NCBI RefSeq assembly: GCF_937129525.1
Contig: NZ_CAKZNK010000022.1
Span: forward strand, 1-51,931
Source of the DNA: an uncultured Chloroflexus sp.
Lineage (GTDB): Bacteria; Chloroflexota; Chloroflexia; Chloroflexales; Chloroflexaceae
DNA: 51,931 nt
Direction: 5' to 3'
In this document: positions 37,733-45,507 of the stretch, one piece after another
Layout: each line of letters opens with the position of its first letter
Position numbering within the stretch: position 1 is the stretch's first letter
Program-made: the position numbers and the translations under genes
Notes under the pieces: generated by a model
The model's database searches: none
What the model was told of the DNA's origin: nothing
Seen by the model: only the letters and a program-made list of their open reading frames with translations

Positions 37733-38404
37733 ATGACCATCGTCTACTTGATCCGTCACGGCGAGACCGACTGGAACATGGAAGGCCGCTGGCAGGGCCA
37801 TATTGATGTTCCACTGAATGAAATTGGATACCGACAGGCCCGGTTACTGGCAAATCGGCTGGCGCGCGATGGAGTGCAGTTTCAAGCCATTTACAGCAGC
37901 GATCTCTCGCGCGCATATCAGACGGCGTGGGAGATTGGGGCAGTGTTGAAGGTGCCGGTGCAATTGTTGCCGGCATTGCGCGAGATTGACACCGGCGAGT
38001 GGAGTGGCCTGACCACAAATGAGGTGCGTGACCGGTTTCCAGCCGAGTGGGAGCAGATCATGCAAGGGGTTGACCTGCCACGCGGCGGCGGAGAGACGAC
38101 TGCAGCGTTGCGGCGGCGGGTGGTGACAGCAGTTGAGGCGATGGTTGCGCAGCATCGTGGTAAGACGCTTGCTTTTGTAACCCATGGCGGGTGCATTCGC
38201 GCGCTGCTGGCTCACGCAGAAAACTTTCACGACACGAACTTTGGGCGTTACCCACATATCGGCAACACGTCGGTGACGGTGCTTGAGATCGGATACAAGC
38301 ACTGGCGGGTGAAGACGGTGAATGATATGCAGCATTTGGAAGTCGAACATCTGCCAGAGCTGGTTTCGACGCCACCCGATGATGCCGAGCTTCCAGCTCA
38401 ATGA
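37733..38404 (+). CDS. Histidine phosphatase (phosphoglycerate-mutase-like)
   Basis: Histidine phosphatase superfamily enzyme, 223 aa. ATG at 37733 follows AGGGGAATATC. The catalytic RHG motif is VYLIRHGETDWN (about residues 4-15, His9), followed by the substrate loop QGHIDVPLNEIG, YSSDLSRAYQTA (conserved Arg) and the second His in THGGCIRALLAH. The acidic catalytic Glu is in LREIDTGEWSG. The family contains cofactor-dependent phosphoglycerate mutases, alpha-ribazole phosphatases and broad phosphatases; the sequence does not decide between them. The stop is 31 bp before the start of the RDD-family gene, so the two are likely cotranscribed. Confidence 0.88.
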   Translation: MTIVYLIRHGETDWNMEGRWQGHIDVPLNEIGYRQARLLANRLARDGVQFQAIYSSDLSRAYQTAWEIGAVLKVPVQLLPALREIDTGEWSGLTTNEVRDRFPAEWEQIMQGVDLPRGGGETTAALRRRVVTAVEAMVAQHRGKTLAFVTHGGCIRALLAHAENFHDTNFGRYPHIGNTSVTVLEIGYKHWRVKTVNDMQHLEVEHLPELVSTPPDDAELPAQ

Positions 38405-38435
38405 GCGGTATCAGGTTCAGGTGGGCACCATTGCT

Positions 38436-39272
38436 ATGACGCAAACAAGCTTGCCGGCACAGAGTAACGATCTGTCGGCGCGTGAGATAATATCGCTGTA
38501 TCACGTTGAAACGCCAGAAGGCGTTGTGCTTGTTTACACTCCTGCCGGTCCGGCCAGTCGGACAATGGCGGCAGTTGTTGATTACACGATTCTGGCATTC
38601 TTGTTCGTGATCGGATTAACTGCTTTTGCTGTAACCGGTGATACCGGTCTGCTCAATAATGATCTGGGGCTGGCATTATTTGGCCTGTTTTCCTTCGGGC
38701 TCAATTGGGGCTACTACGTCTTCTTTGAACTGATCTGGAATGGGCAAACGCCAGGTAAGCGTCTGGTAGGGTTACGTGTCTTGCGTGAGGGTGGCCGACC
38801 TGTCGATGTGGTCGCAGTCATCACGCGCAATCTGATGCGCGCAATCGATTTTTTGCCCCTCGGGTATGGGATCGGATTGCTTTCCCTCTTCATCGATCGT
38901 TACAACCGGCGGCTTGGTGATCTGGCTGCCGGCACTGTCGTCGCGCGTGAAGGCGAGCCGATCATACTTGACAACATTCTCAAGCCGGTGGAGGTGCGCG
39001 TGCCGCAGCGCGCGCCAGATGCGCCGCCAACGCCGCTGTTGCCCAACATCGAACGGTTAACCCCTGCCGAACGGACGCTGATAACTGATTTTTTGCAGCG
39101 TCGCGACAGTTTAAGCGCTGGCGCGCGCGCAGCTTTGGCTGCGCAGCTTGCAGTACTGATTCACCAGCGCCTGGAATTACCGCTGGCCGGTGGGCATCCC
39201 GAACGATTTTTGGAACACGTTGAGCGTGAATATCGCGTCTTTCAGGCTATGATGGAGCGCCATTCTGGGTGA
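38436..39272 (+). CDS. RDD-family integral membrane protein
   Basis: A 278-aa membrane protein. The start at 38436 (GTGGGCACC upstream) is preferred over in-frame upstream starts that lie inside the preceding phosphatase gene. The RDD core spans about residues 45-180: TPAGPASRTMAAVVDYTILA (Arg-Asp-Asp family start), a first hydrophobic helix near 60-80, GYYVFFELIWNGQTPGKRLV with the conserved G-x-T-P-G-K-R, and FIDRYNRRLGDLAAGTVVAR closing the domain. A C-terminal cytoplasmic helical tail of about 80 residues follows. Function of RDD proteins is largely unknown, often transport-related. Its end overlaps the convergent miaA end by 31 bp. Confidence 0.82.
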   Translation: MTQTSLPAQSNDLSAREIISLYHVETPEGVVLVYTPAGPASRTMAAVVDYTILAFLFVIGLTAFAVTGDTGLLNNDLGLALFGLFSFGLNWGYYVFFELIWNGQTPGKRLVGLRVLREGGRPVDVVAVITRNLMRAIDFLPLGYGIGLLSLFIDRYNRRLGDLAAGTVVAREGEPIILDNILKPVEVRVPQRAPDAPPTPLLPNIERLTPAERTLITDFLQRRDSLSAGARAALAAQLAVLIHQRLELPLAGGHPERFLEHVEREYRVFQAMMERHSG

Positions 39273-40132
39273 TCGGGTGTCCAGATTTCCAGATTGGGCA
39301 AACGGCGAAACCACATCTCTTGCCGGCGGATGAAAGCGTGGGTGTCGAAACGCAAGCGCTCGATGCAGGCTGCAAGATCGGCTGTGCCTTCGAAATAAGG
39401 CCGAAACTGGATATAGCCGAGACTCGACATTGCCGGGAGCGACCAGTCGTAGCCACGCGCCAGCAGGCTGGCAACCTCGTCAACCAGGCCGGCGGCGATC
39501 ATGCGCTCGATCCGGGCATCGGCGCGGGCGTATAGTTCAGTCCGTGGCCGATGAAGCCAGATTGTCCGTGGGCGAAACGGCGGTGGTCGTCGTTCTTGCA
39601 GGCGCGAAATCGGTTCTCCGCTGACCAGGTAGACCTCAAGCGCGCGCACAACACGCCGAATGTTGGTGGGAGGGATGCGAGCCGCAGCCACCGGATCGAC
39701 TGCGGCAAGGCGAGCGTGGAGTGTTTCCGGCCCTTCACGCGCCGCCAACTGTTCGAGTTCGGCGCGCAATGCCGGCTGCGGCGCCACGCGCGGAATCTGC
39801 CAGCCTTCCAGCACTGCTGCCAGGTATTGTCCGGTGCCACCGACCAGGAGCGGAGTGCGCCCGCGCGCCTCAATGTCGGCAATAGCTGCAAGCGCCAGAT
39901 CCTGAAATTCGGCCAGCGAGAAGGATTGATCCGGATCGCGAATATCGATCAGGTGGTGTGGGGCATAGGCCTGTTCATCCGGTGTTGGCTTGGCGGTGCC
40001 AATATCCATGCCCCGATAGATCTGACGCGAATCGGCTGAAACAATCTCGCCGTCAAGGCGCTGCGCCCATGCGATTGCCAGTTCGGTTTTACCGGTGGCG
40101 GTGGGACCAACAATGGCTATCAAGTCGCGCAA
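39242..40132 (-). CDS. miaA: tRNA dimethylallyltransferase
   Basis: MiaA (296 aa) transfers dimethylallyl to A37 of tRNAs reading U-starting codons. It starts with TTG at 40132, supported by AGGGGAAGCCT upstream and by the family start LIAIVGPTATGKTELA. The P-loop is GPTATGKT (9-16). The catalytic/prenyl-binding region SADSRQIYRGMDIGTAKP is intact, as are PHHLIDIRDPDQSFSLAEFQ and LVGGTGQYLAAVLEGW. The C-terminal part has RRQEMWFRRLP, the tRNA-binding end. The two leucine tRNAs include UAA, a natural MiaA substrate. The gene end overlaps the convergent RDD gene. Confidence 0.97.
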   Translation of the reverse strand: MRDLIAIVGPTATGKTELAIAWAQRLDGEIVSADSRQIYRGMDIGTAKPTPDEQAYAPHHLIDIRDPDQSFSLAEFQDLALAAIADIEARGRTPLLVGGTGQYLAAVLEGWQIPRVAPQPALRAELEQLAAREGPETLHARLAAVDPVAAARIPPTNIRRVVRALEVYLVSGEPISRLQERRPPPFRPRTIWLHRPRTELYARADARIERMIAAGLVDEVASLLARGYDWSLPAMSSLGYIQFRPYFEGTADLAACIERLRFDTHAFIRRQEMWFRRLPNLEIWTPDHPEWRSIIA

Positions 40133-40176
40133 AGGCTTCCCCTGTTGCTGATGATGGTGTGTCGTGGCGTGTCAGT

Positions 40177-40251
40177 TTGTTCACTTTTGTTGTGTCTTTA
40201 TAATGCAATGCGTCATAAAGATATGACCCTGTATCACTCCCATGCTACAAT
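40177..40251 (+). promoter_or_regulatory. Two tandem promoters upstream of the GNAT-hydrolase-trmD operon
   Basis: Promoter A: TTGTTC (40177-40182), 16-bp spacer, TATAAT (40199-40204). Promoter B: ATGACC (40223-40228), 17-bp spacer, TACAAT (40246-40251). Both point to the GNAT gene, giving a leader of about 125-175 nt. The 40252-40383 stretch has no gene. Confidence 0.5.
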
Positions 40252-40383
40252 ATCTTTAGCGACGTGCTTGCAGTGTAGCGGCAGCAGCAGCTCAGCGCTC
40301 AGGGTGGCATTCACTGCGATATTTCTGCGCTGCTCATCATCTACCTGATCTATCTGAGCGCGAGCGATGTGCGGAGGTTAATT

Positions 40384-40971
40384 ATGAACGATCAACATCA
40401 CAGCCCTGCAATGCCGCTCACGATCACAACCCGCGACGGTCGCGCGCTGCGGGTGCGTCACCTCGTGGCCGCGGATGCCGGGTTACTCGAGCGCATGTTT
40501 TACCGCCTTTCCCCTGAGTCGATCTATCGCCGCTTCTTCATTGCTGCCGAGCATGCTTCGCCGGAACTGGTGCATAAATCGGCCCAGCGGTTAGCGGCAA
40601 TTAATCCTCGCCGCGAAGCGGCTCTGGTCGCGCTGGCCGATGAGCAGGGACAGGAAGAGGCCATTGCCGTCGCGCGTTTTGCCCGTCTACCACACCAGCC
40701 GCAGGCGGCTGAGGCATCTATCCTAGTGCGCGATGATTATCAGGGAACAGGTGTAGGCCGTCAGTTGCTCGAATTACTGCTCGAAGAGGCGCGGGCTGCA
40801 AACATCGAGCGGTTGATCTTCTTGACCCACGCTGACAATACGGCTATGATCCGACTGGCTACCGGTCTGGGGTTGCCGTTTCATGGCCGACATGCCGATG
40901 GCCTTTACGAGATACAGTTGCTGTTACAGCCCCAGGCCAGGCCGGTCTTTGAGTTTATCGGGACTGCTTGA
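40384..40971 (+). CDS. GNAT-family N-acetyltransferase
   Basis: A 195-aa acetyltransferase. Start at 40384 is chosen over an upstream GTG because GGAGGTTAATT lies just before it. The fold is recognised from ITTRDGRALRVRHLVAADAG, LSPESIYRRFFIAAEHA, which resembles the C-terminal GNAT domain of protein acyl-transferases of the Pat type, and the acetyl-CoA-binding loop DDYQGTGVGRQLLELLLEEA (Q/R-x-x-G-x-G/A). Substrate unknown; lysine acetylation of metabolic enzymes is one option given the FxFF-type block. It is followed after 10 bp by the alpha/beta hydrolase gene on the same strand and is therefore likely first in a three-gene unit ending in trmD. Confidence 0.85.
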   Translation: MNDQHHSPAMPLTITTRDGRALRVRHLVAADAGLLERMFYRLSPESIYRRFFIAAEHASPELVHKSAQRLAAINPRREAALVALADEQGQEEAIAVARFARLPHQPQAAEASILVRDDYQGTGVGRQLLELLLEEARAANIERLIFLTHADNTAMIRLATGLGLPFHGRHADGLYEIQLLLQPQARPVFEFIGTA

Positions 40972-40981
40972 GGATACCGTT

Positions 40982-41899
40982 ATGGCGAAAACATCTGGCT
41001 GGAAACTTTTGCCGATGGCGCTGACCGGCGCCATCGGTGTGTTAGGTGGGATCATTGGCACAGCGTACTATGTGAGTCTGCGGGTGAGTGCCCAACCGCG
41101 TCGCACCTATCTCGACAGTTATACCTTTACTCCCTGGGAACTGGGGGTGCCGTTTGAAGTAGTTGAGTTTCGTAGCAGCGACAATCTGCGGCTGGCAGGC
41201 TGGTGGTTACCGCGACCAGAGACGAACGCCGTGATCGTGTGCAGTCATGGTCACTCCGGCAGCAAAGATGAATTGCTGGGTATCGGGAGTTATTGCTGGC
41301 GTTCTGGCTACAATGTGTTGCTGTTCGATTATCGTGGTCGCGGCGATTCTGATCCTTGGCCGAAGACATTGGTGAGCCGTGAAGTGGATGATCTGCTGGC
41401 TGCGCTGGCGTATGTCCGGCAACGGATGCCCGATGCTACCATCGGGGTCATTGGCTACTCAATGGGGGCAGCGGTTGGCATTCTTGCCACAGCTCGCGAT
41501 CAGTCGGTCAAGGCACTGGTAGCCGATAGTTCGTTTACCGCCGGTGATGATGTGGTTGCGCACAGCATTACGCAGGTGTTACCGATCCCGCCGAAGCCGT
41601 TGGTGCGACTGGCTGATGCAATTGTGGCCCGTCGCCACGGCTACCGCTTCAGCCAGGCCCGTCCGATTGATGCTATTGGTCAGATTGCGCCCCGTCCTAT
41701 CTTTCTGATTCACGGTGTGGATGACTCAATCGTGCCGGTAAGTCACACGCGCCAGCTCTACGCCGCGGCTCGCGAACCGCGGATGGTATGGGAAGTTCCC
41801 GGCGCGGAACATTGCGGCGGCTATTTTGTTGATCGAGTCACCTATTGCCGGCGAGTGGTTGAGTTTTTTGATCAGTACTTGCGTAGCGTTGAGGCATGA
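40982..41899 (+). CDS. Membrane-anchored alpha/beta hydrolase
   Basis: A 305-aa alpha/beta hydrolase. ATG at 40982 follows GAGGATACCGTT, which decides the start over a frame extending into the upstream gene. A hydrophobic segment (about residues 9-30, [20 protein letters not shown]) forms an N-terminal anchor. The hydrolase domain has the [11 protein letters not shown] loop, [11 protein letters not shown], nucleophile elbow GYSMGA with Ser160, Asp in HGVDDSIVP and catalytic His in GAEHCGGYF, so the triad is complete. It resembles the BAAT/acyl-CoA thioester hydrolase or DUF-type peptidase-like family; substrate not resolved. It lies in one operon with the GNAT gene before it and trmD after it. 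Confidence 0.83.
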   Translation: MAKTSGWKLLPMALTGAIGVLGGIIGTAYYVSLRVSAQPRRTYLDSYTFTPWELGVPFEVVEFRSSDNLRLAGWWLPRPETNAVIVCSHGHSGSKDELLGIGSYCWRSGYNVLLFDYRGRGDSDPWPKTLVSREVDDLLAALAYVRQRMPDATIGVIGYSMGAAVGILATARDQSVKALVADSSFTAGDDVVAHSITQVLPIPPKPLVRLADAIVARRHGYRFSQARPIDAIGQIAPRPIFLIHGVDDSIVPVSHTRQLYAAAREPRMVWEVPGAEHCGGYFVDRVTYCRRVVEFFDQYLRSVEA

Positions 41900-41904
41900 C
41901 CGGC

Positions 41905-42660
41905 ATGCGGTTTGACATTCTCACCCTCTTCCCGGCAATGTTTCAAGGGCCGCTCACCGAGAGTATTCTCAAGCGAGCGCAACAGGCAGGGAAGATCGTT
42001 ATTCATTTGCACGACATTCGCCAGTGGGCAACCGATCGCCATCGCACAGCCGATGATACGCCGTATGGCGGTGGCGCTGGGATGGTGATGAAGGCAGAGC
42101 CGCTGGCGGCAGCGATTCGCGCGGTACGCGCTGCTGATGCGCATCCCGGTCTGACGGTTTTGTTGACCCCCGATGGAGAGCTGTTTACCCAAAGTATGGC
42201 CCGTGAACTGGCGACCTTGCCGCGTCTTTTGCTGGTTTGCGGTCACTACGAAGGAATCGATGAACGGGTGCGCGCAACGCTGATTGACCGTGAAATCAGC
42301 ATTGGAGATTACGTATTGACCGGTGGCGAACTGGCGGCAATGGTGGTGGTGGATGCGGTGGCGAGGTTGGTACCGGGGGTGATCGATAGCGAATCGATTG
42401 TCGAGGAGAGTCACAGCGACTTTTTGCTTGAATACCCACATTACACCCGTCCGGCGGTATGGGAGGGTCTGGAGGTGCCGCCGGTGTTGTTGTCAGGTCA
42501 TCACGGCGAGATTGCCCGCTGGCGGCGGGCTGAGCGGTTACGGCGGACAATGACTCGCCGACCCGATCTGCTGGCCCGCGCTGCCGCTGCCGGGGTGTTG
42601 ACCAAAGCAGATCTGGCGTTACTGGCGGAGTGGGGTTGGCAGCCTGAGCGTCAAGATTGA
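41905..42660 (+). CDS. trmD: tRNA (guanine-N1-)-methyltransferase
   Basis: TrmD (251 aa) methylates G37 of tRNAs reading CUN, CCN and CGG codons, preventing frameshifting. Two start codons exist. The ATG at 41905 is preferred because GAGG lies 10 nt before it and [13 protein letters not shown] is the usual family start; an ATG at 41896 would leave only one base between GAGG and the codon and would overlap the previous stop. Conserved blocks: [27 protein letters not shown] and [20 protein letters not shown], with the trefoil knot, and [15 protein letters not shown]. The C-terminal domain is complete. No rimM or rpsP neighbours, which is unusual for trmD. Confidence 0.97.
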   Translation: MRFDILTLFPAMFQGPLTESILKRAQQAGKIVIHLHDIRQWATDRHRTADDTPYGGGAGMVMKAEPLAAAIRAVRAADAHPGLTVLLTPDGELFTQSMARELATLPRLLLVCGHYEGIDERVRATLIDREISIGDYVLTGGELAAMVVVDAVARLVPGVIDSESIVEESHSDFLLEYPHYTRPAVWEGLEVPPVLLSGHHGEIARWRRAERLRRTMTRRPDLLARAAAAGVLTKADLALLAEWGWQPERQD

Positions 42661-42807
42661 CAGCTATCGTGCTCAGGGCTGAGGATTGTGCCGGCATCGA
42701 TATGTGTTCGGTGCTTGATAGCCGCGCATGGGTAAGGATGCCTCTTTCATACCCGGAGGACTGTGCTCTGGCCTGGCGCGTGTTGGTTAGAGAGGAGCAG
42801 GAGCCGG
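42661..42807. other. Intergenic region after trmD
   Basis: No gene or clear terminator is seen. It forms the first part of a roughly 380-bp gap (42661-43041) between trmD and the convergent glycosidase-like gene; the remainder holds only the uncertain small ORF described next. Confidence 0.4.
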
Positions 42808-43083
42808 ATGCCGACTGCCATCCCCGCTGAGAAGCGGGAGCGGCGTCGGCAAGCGTTCGTTTACCGCCAATGCGGGGAATTGTTTTGCTGCGCTTGCAAT
42901 CACCGGTGGAACGATGGGGTGCGCAGCGCGGTCACTCGCCTGCGCCGCTTGCCACAACATTCAGGTGGCACAACTGCGCCGACCGATCTCAATGTGCCCG
43001 GGCAGTGGGGAGTATGGCAGAGATTGCGGTTTCAGGGCAGACTACACCGCCTCTGCCCGGTACTCACGCCAGAGACGGCGTAA
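42808..43083 (+). CDS. Uncertain Cys-rich small ORF
   Basis: ATG at 42808 has AGGAGCAGGAGCCGG upstream and opens a 91-codon frame with a cluster of Cys residues (YRQCGELFCCACNHRW). The three forward frames in this segment are all open for long stretches, and the frame overlaps the end of the glycosidase-like gene on the other strand. The Cys pattern is suggestive of a small zinc-binding protein, but I do not trust it as coding. Confidence 0.15.
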   Translation: MPTAIPAEKRERRRQAFVYRQCGELFCCACNHRWNDGVRSAVTRLRRLPQHSGGTTAPTDLNVPGQWGVWQRLRFQGRLHRLCPVLTPETA

Positions 43084-44313
43084 TTCTGCCGCCGGATTGC
43101 GCCAGAATCGATCAGGATCAATTGGCAGCGTGGGCAACGACTCCTTTGCCGGCAGACTGCCAATTGCCTCGCGCAAGGCCTCCCATCCGGCCTTCGCTCG
43201 CCCATCTCCAGTCCATAATCCCCAGGTACGCGCCATCCAGCTCCGGTCGAAAGGTGGGACGTGCCAGTGCTCTTCGGCAGGATCGACCATGCCGATGAAC
43301 CAGACGGCTGCTGCTCCAGCGCTGGCCAGGGTTTGCACAGTCGTTTGCACTGCGGTTGCGACAGTCTCTTCATCGGCCAGGAAGGTTTGAGCTGAGCGGG
43401 CAAAGATCTCATCGGATTGCCAGCCGCGCAACTGCGGGCGCGGCGCAGTTGGCCAGCCTACATCGGCCACTACAACCTGCGCGGCGGCAGTATCGTTGAC
43501 CTCCTCGGCCAGCAGACCGGCTACGACTGCGTGCAGGAAGCATACCACTGCGCCACGGTCAGGTGAGCCGTCACCTGGTGACGACCACGGCCCGGCGCTC
43601 ACCACCACTGCGCCACCGGCCATCGCAATATCGTAGGGTCGTAGGCCAGCGTGGTTACTCAAAGAAGCGGCATCAACCTGACCAAACAACTGTTTGGCCC
43701 CGTGACCACGCGCTCGGTCGGCCAGATCGGCCCACCAGGCTGCCATGTCGCGGTGATTGACCGGCGGTCGCGCGCGCTCAAAGCCGGCGCCCAATATCCA
43801 GCCGTGGATAGCCGGATGGGTAGCAAAGTTACCAATGACTTCGCGCAACAGGTAACGCTGTGCTGCGCGCATTTCCGGATCGGCATAGAGATCGCGCGCC
43901 GGTTCGTGCCGGTAGAAGTTGTTGTCAAGAATGGACACGGCTGGCGACGCCAGTAATTCACTCACTCCCTGCGCTGTCAAGGCCTGAGCTGGCAGGCCAA
44001 GTGCCCAATCGGGCAGGTGCAGGGCAGGGCCGAAGGTGGCGCTGAGTAGCGAGACGACAACTTGTAGTCCATTGGCCTGAGCCAGATCGAGGCCACGGTG
44101 AAACCCATCGAGGGTCGCAACCGAGATGCGTTGGGTTCCCGGCTGGACTTCAGCCCAACGCAGATCGAAGCGTACCTGTTGGATCCCGATTTCGCGAGCG
44201 CGTTGCAAGAATTCACGCAACGCACCCCGGTCATAGCTCGACCAGCTTGCGGCCAGCGCCTGTGGTCGCGCCGGCAAAGGTGGCCAGATTGTTGTTCCGA
44301 CGTACATAGGCAT
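43042..44313 (-). CDS. Glycoside-hydrolase-like (GH5/clan-A type) protein with altered catalytic residues
   Basis: A 423-aa protein with the pattern of a (beta/alpha)8 glycosidase, without signal peptide. The blocks FLQRAREIGIQQVRFDLRWA, GFHRGLDLAQANGLQVVVSL, and a late RTWGLWTGDGRAKAGWEALR match the clan-A layout. The acid/base position at the end of strand 4, usually Asn-Glu, reads GWILGAGFERARP; the nucleophile position at strand 7, usually EFGWPT, reads VADVGWPT with Asp. Both catalytic glutamates therefore appear missing or moved. It may be a carbohydrate-binding pseudoenzyme or a divergent enzyme. The start ATG at 44313 lacks a ribosome site and may be leaderless. Also possible is the ATG two codons later. 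Confidence 0.7.
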   Translation of the reverse strand: MPMYVGTTIWPPLPARPQALAASWSSYDRGALREFLQRAREIGIQQVRFDLRWAEVQPGTQRISVATLDGFHRGLDLAQANGLQVVVSLLSATFGPALHLPDWALGLPAQALTAQGVSELLASPAVSILDNNFYRHEPARDLYADPEMRAAQRYLLREVIGNFATHPAIHGWILGAGFERARPPVNHRDMAAWWADLADRARGHGAKQLFGQVDAASLSNHAGLRPYDIAMAGGAVVVSAGPWSSPGDGSPDRGAVVCFLHAVVAGLLAEEVNDTAAAQVVVADVGWPTAPRPQLRGWQSDEIFARSAQTFLADEETVATAVQTTVQTLASAGAAAVWFIGMVDPAEEHWHVPPFDRSWMARTWGLWTGDGRAKAGWEALREAIGSLPAKESLPTLPIDPDRFWRNPAAELRRLWREYRAEAV

Positions 44314-44319
44314 TTTGCG

Positions 44320-44347
44320 TGTATACTGACAAGAAGCCGTTGGTTAA
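44320..44347 (-). promoter_or_regulatory. Promoter placing the transcription start at the GH-like start codon
   Basis: On the minus strand TTAACC (44347-44342), a 16-bp spacer and TATACA (44325-44320) end 6 bp before the ATG at 44313. The transcript would begin at or next to the start codon, fitting the absence of a ribosome site. Confidence 0.4.
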
Positions 44348-44431
44348 GACTTTGCCGACAAATGTTGTGACGAAAGCGTCAACGGATTTCATAAGGCGAT
44401 AGCGTTACCTGATCACCGTGACAGATTACCG

Positions 44432-44437
44432 TATAGT
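44432..44437 (+). promoter_or_regulatory. -10 box close to the RNA methyltransferase start
   Basis: TATAGT at 44432-44437 lies 6 bp before the ATG at 44444. No ribosome site is visible, so the mRNA may be leaderless. No good -35 was found. Confidence 0.3.
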
Positions 44438-44443
44438 ATAACA

Positions 44444-45478
44444 ATGTCTTATCGAGTTGAAATCATTGTTCCGGCTGGTCTCGAAGAACTGGCCCGGGCT
44501 GAAGCACAGCGAATCGTCGGTCTCCGGCTTGAGCCTCCTCGTGAGAGTGGCGTTATCGAAGCGACAATGCGCGGCCCTTTGCCAGCATTATTTGAGTTGC
44601 GTTGCGCCATCTCAGTGTTTCTCGTCCGCAGTTTCACCATTCCTCGCCCGCGCGCTTTGCTTGGCGATGAGCATTTTCGCGCCGTTCTCGCGCTCATCGA
44701 AACAGTTCGCCACCTGCATCCAGCCGGGACATTTCAGACGCTCTTTCTGAGCGCTGCTGGCGCTGATAGCAGTGTGCTGCGGCGCTTCAAGCATGAGTTG
44801 AGTGTCCGGTTGGGGCTGGCAATCGGTGACGAAGATGGCGATCTGGTGTTGCGCCTTCGTCCCAGTCGCGAACGAAACGGTTGGGATCTGCTGGCGCGGC
44901 TTACGCCGCGACCCCTGGCGACTCGCCCGTGGCGGGTGTGTAACCGGGAAGGGGCGTTAAATGGCCCGGTAGCGCATGCAATGGCGCTGTTAAGCAAACC
45001 GCGCCCGAATGACAGGATATTGAATATCGGTTGTGGTTCCGGAACCCTGTTGATCGAGCGATTGTTAATCGGGCCGGCAGCGCAGGCTATCGGCTGCGAT
45101 ACCGATCCGGAAGCGCTCACATGCGCCTATCGCAATCTGGCTGCCGCTCGTCTCAGTCATGCTGTTGAATTGTACGATTGGGATGCGCGGCAATTACCGT
45201 TACCGCCGGCCAGTTTCAATGTAGTGCTGGCCGATTTACCATTTGGGCACTTAGTTGGGTCTCATGCCGACAATCTCACGTTATACCCGGCGTTACTGCG
45301 TGAAGCTGCTCGTGTTACCCGCCCCGGAGGGTGTGCCGTGCTGATCAGCCACGAAGTGCGCTTGATGGAGCGCACACTGACCGACCTGCCTGTCTGGCGC
45401 AAAGAACAATGTTTACGAGTCGATCTGGGCGGACTATATCCGCGCATCTTCGCGCTGCGACGAATTGATAGCGCGTGA
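44444..45478 (+). CDS. THUMP/UPF0020-type RNA (guanine-N2) methyltransferase
   Basis: A 344-aa SAM-dependent RNA methyltransferase. The N-terminal part (about 1-155) shows the THUMP-like start VEIIVPAGLEELARAEAQRI seen in this family. The C-terminal Rossmann domain (about 160-344) has the SAM loop ILNIGCGSGTLLIE (around residue 188-201), and the catalytic motif is LADLPFGHLVG, corresponding to D/N-P-P-Y/F-G of N2-guanine methyltransferases. Trm14/RlmL-like activity on tRNA or rRNA is the inference. ATG at 44444 lacks a ribosome site. It ends 29 bp before the coiled-coil gene on the other strand. Confidence 0.86.
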   Translation: MSYRVEIIVPAGLEELARAEAQRIVGLRLEPPRESGVIEATMRGPLPALFELRCAISVFLVRSFTIPRPRALLGDEHFRAVLALIETVRHLHPAGTFQTLFLSAAGADSSVLRRFKHELSVRLGLAIGDEDGDLVLRLRPSRERNGWDLLARLTPRPLATRPWRVCNREGALNGPVAHAMALLSKPRPNDRILNIGCGSGTLLIERLLIGPAAQAIGCDTDPEALTCAYRNLAAARLSHAVELYDWDARQLPLPPASFNVVLADLPFGHLVGSHADNLTLYPALLREAARVTRPGGCAVLISHEVRLMERTLTDLPVWRKEQCLRVDLGGLYPRIFALRRIDSA

Positions 45479-45507
45479 TCCGCCACACATAGGCACGACA
45501 CCTTATA

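Noticed and set aside
42914-43390. CAACH motif (CxxCH, heme c-like) in a plus-strand frame after trmD.
   Set aside because: The frame runs deep into the opposite-strand glycosidase-like gene, lacks a signal peptide, and the motif is a single chance occurrence.
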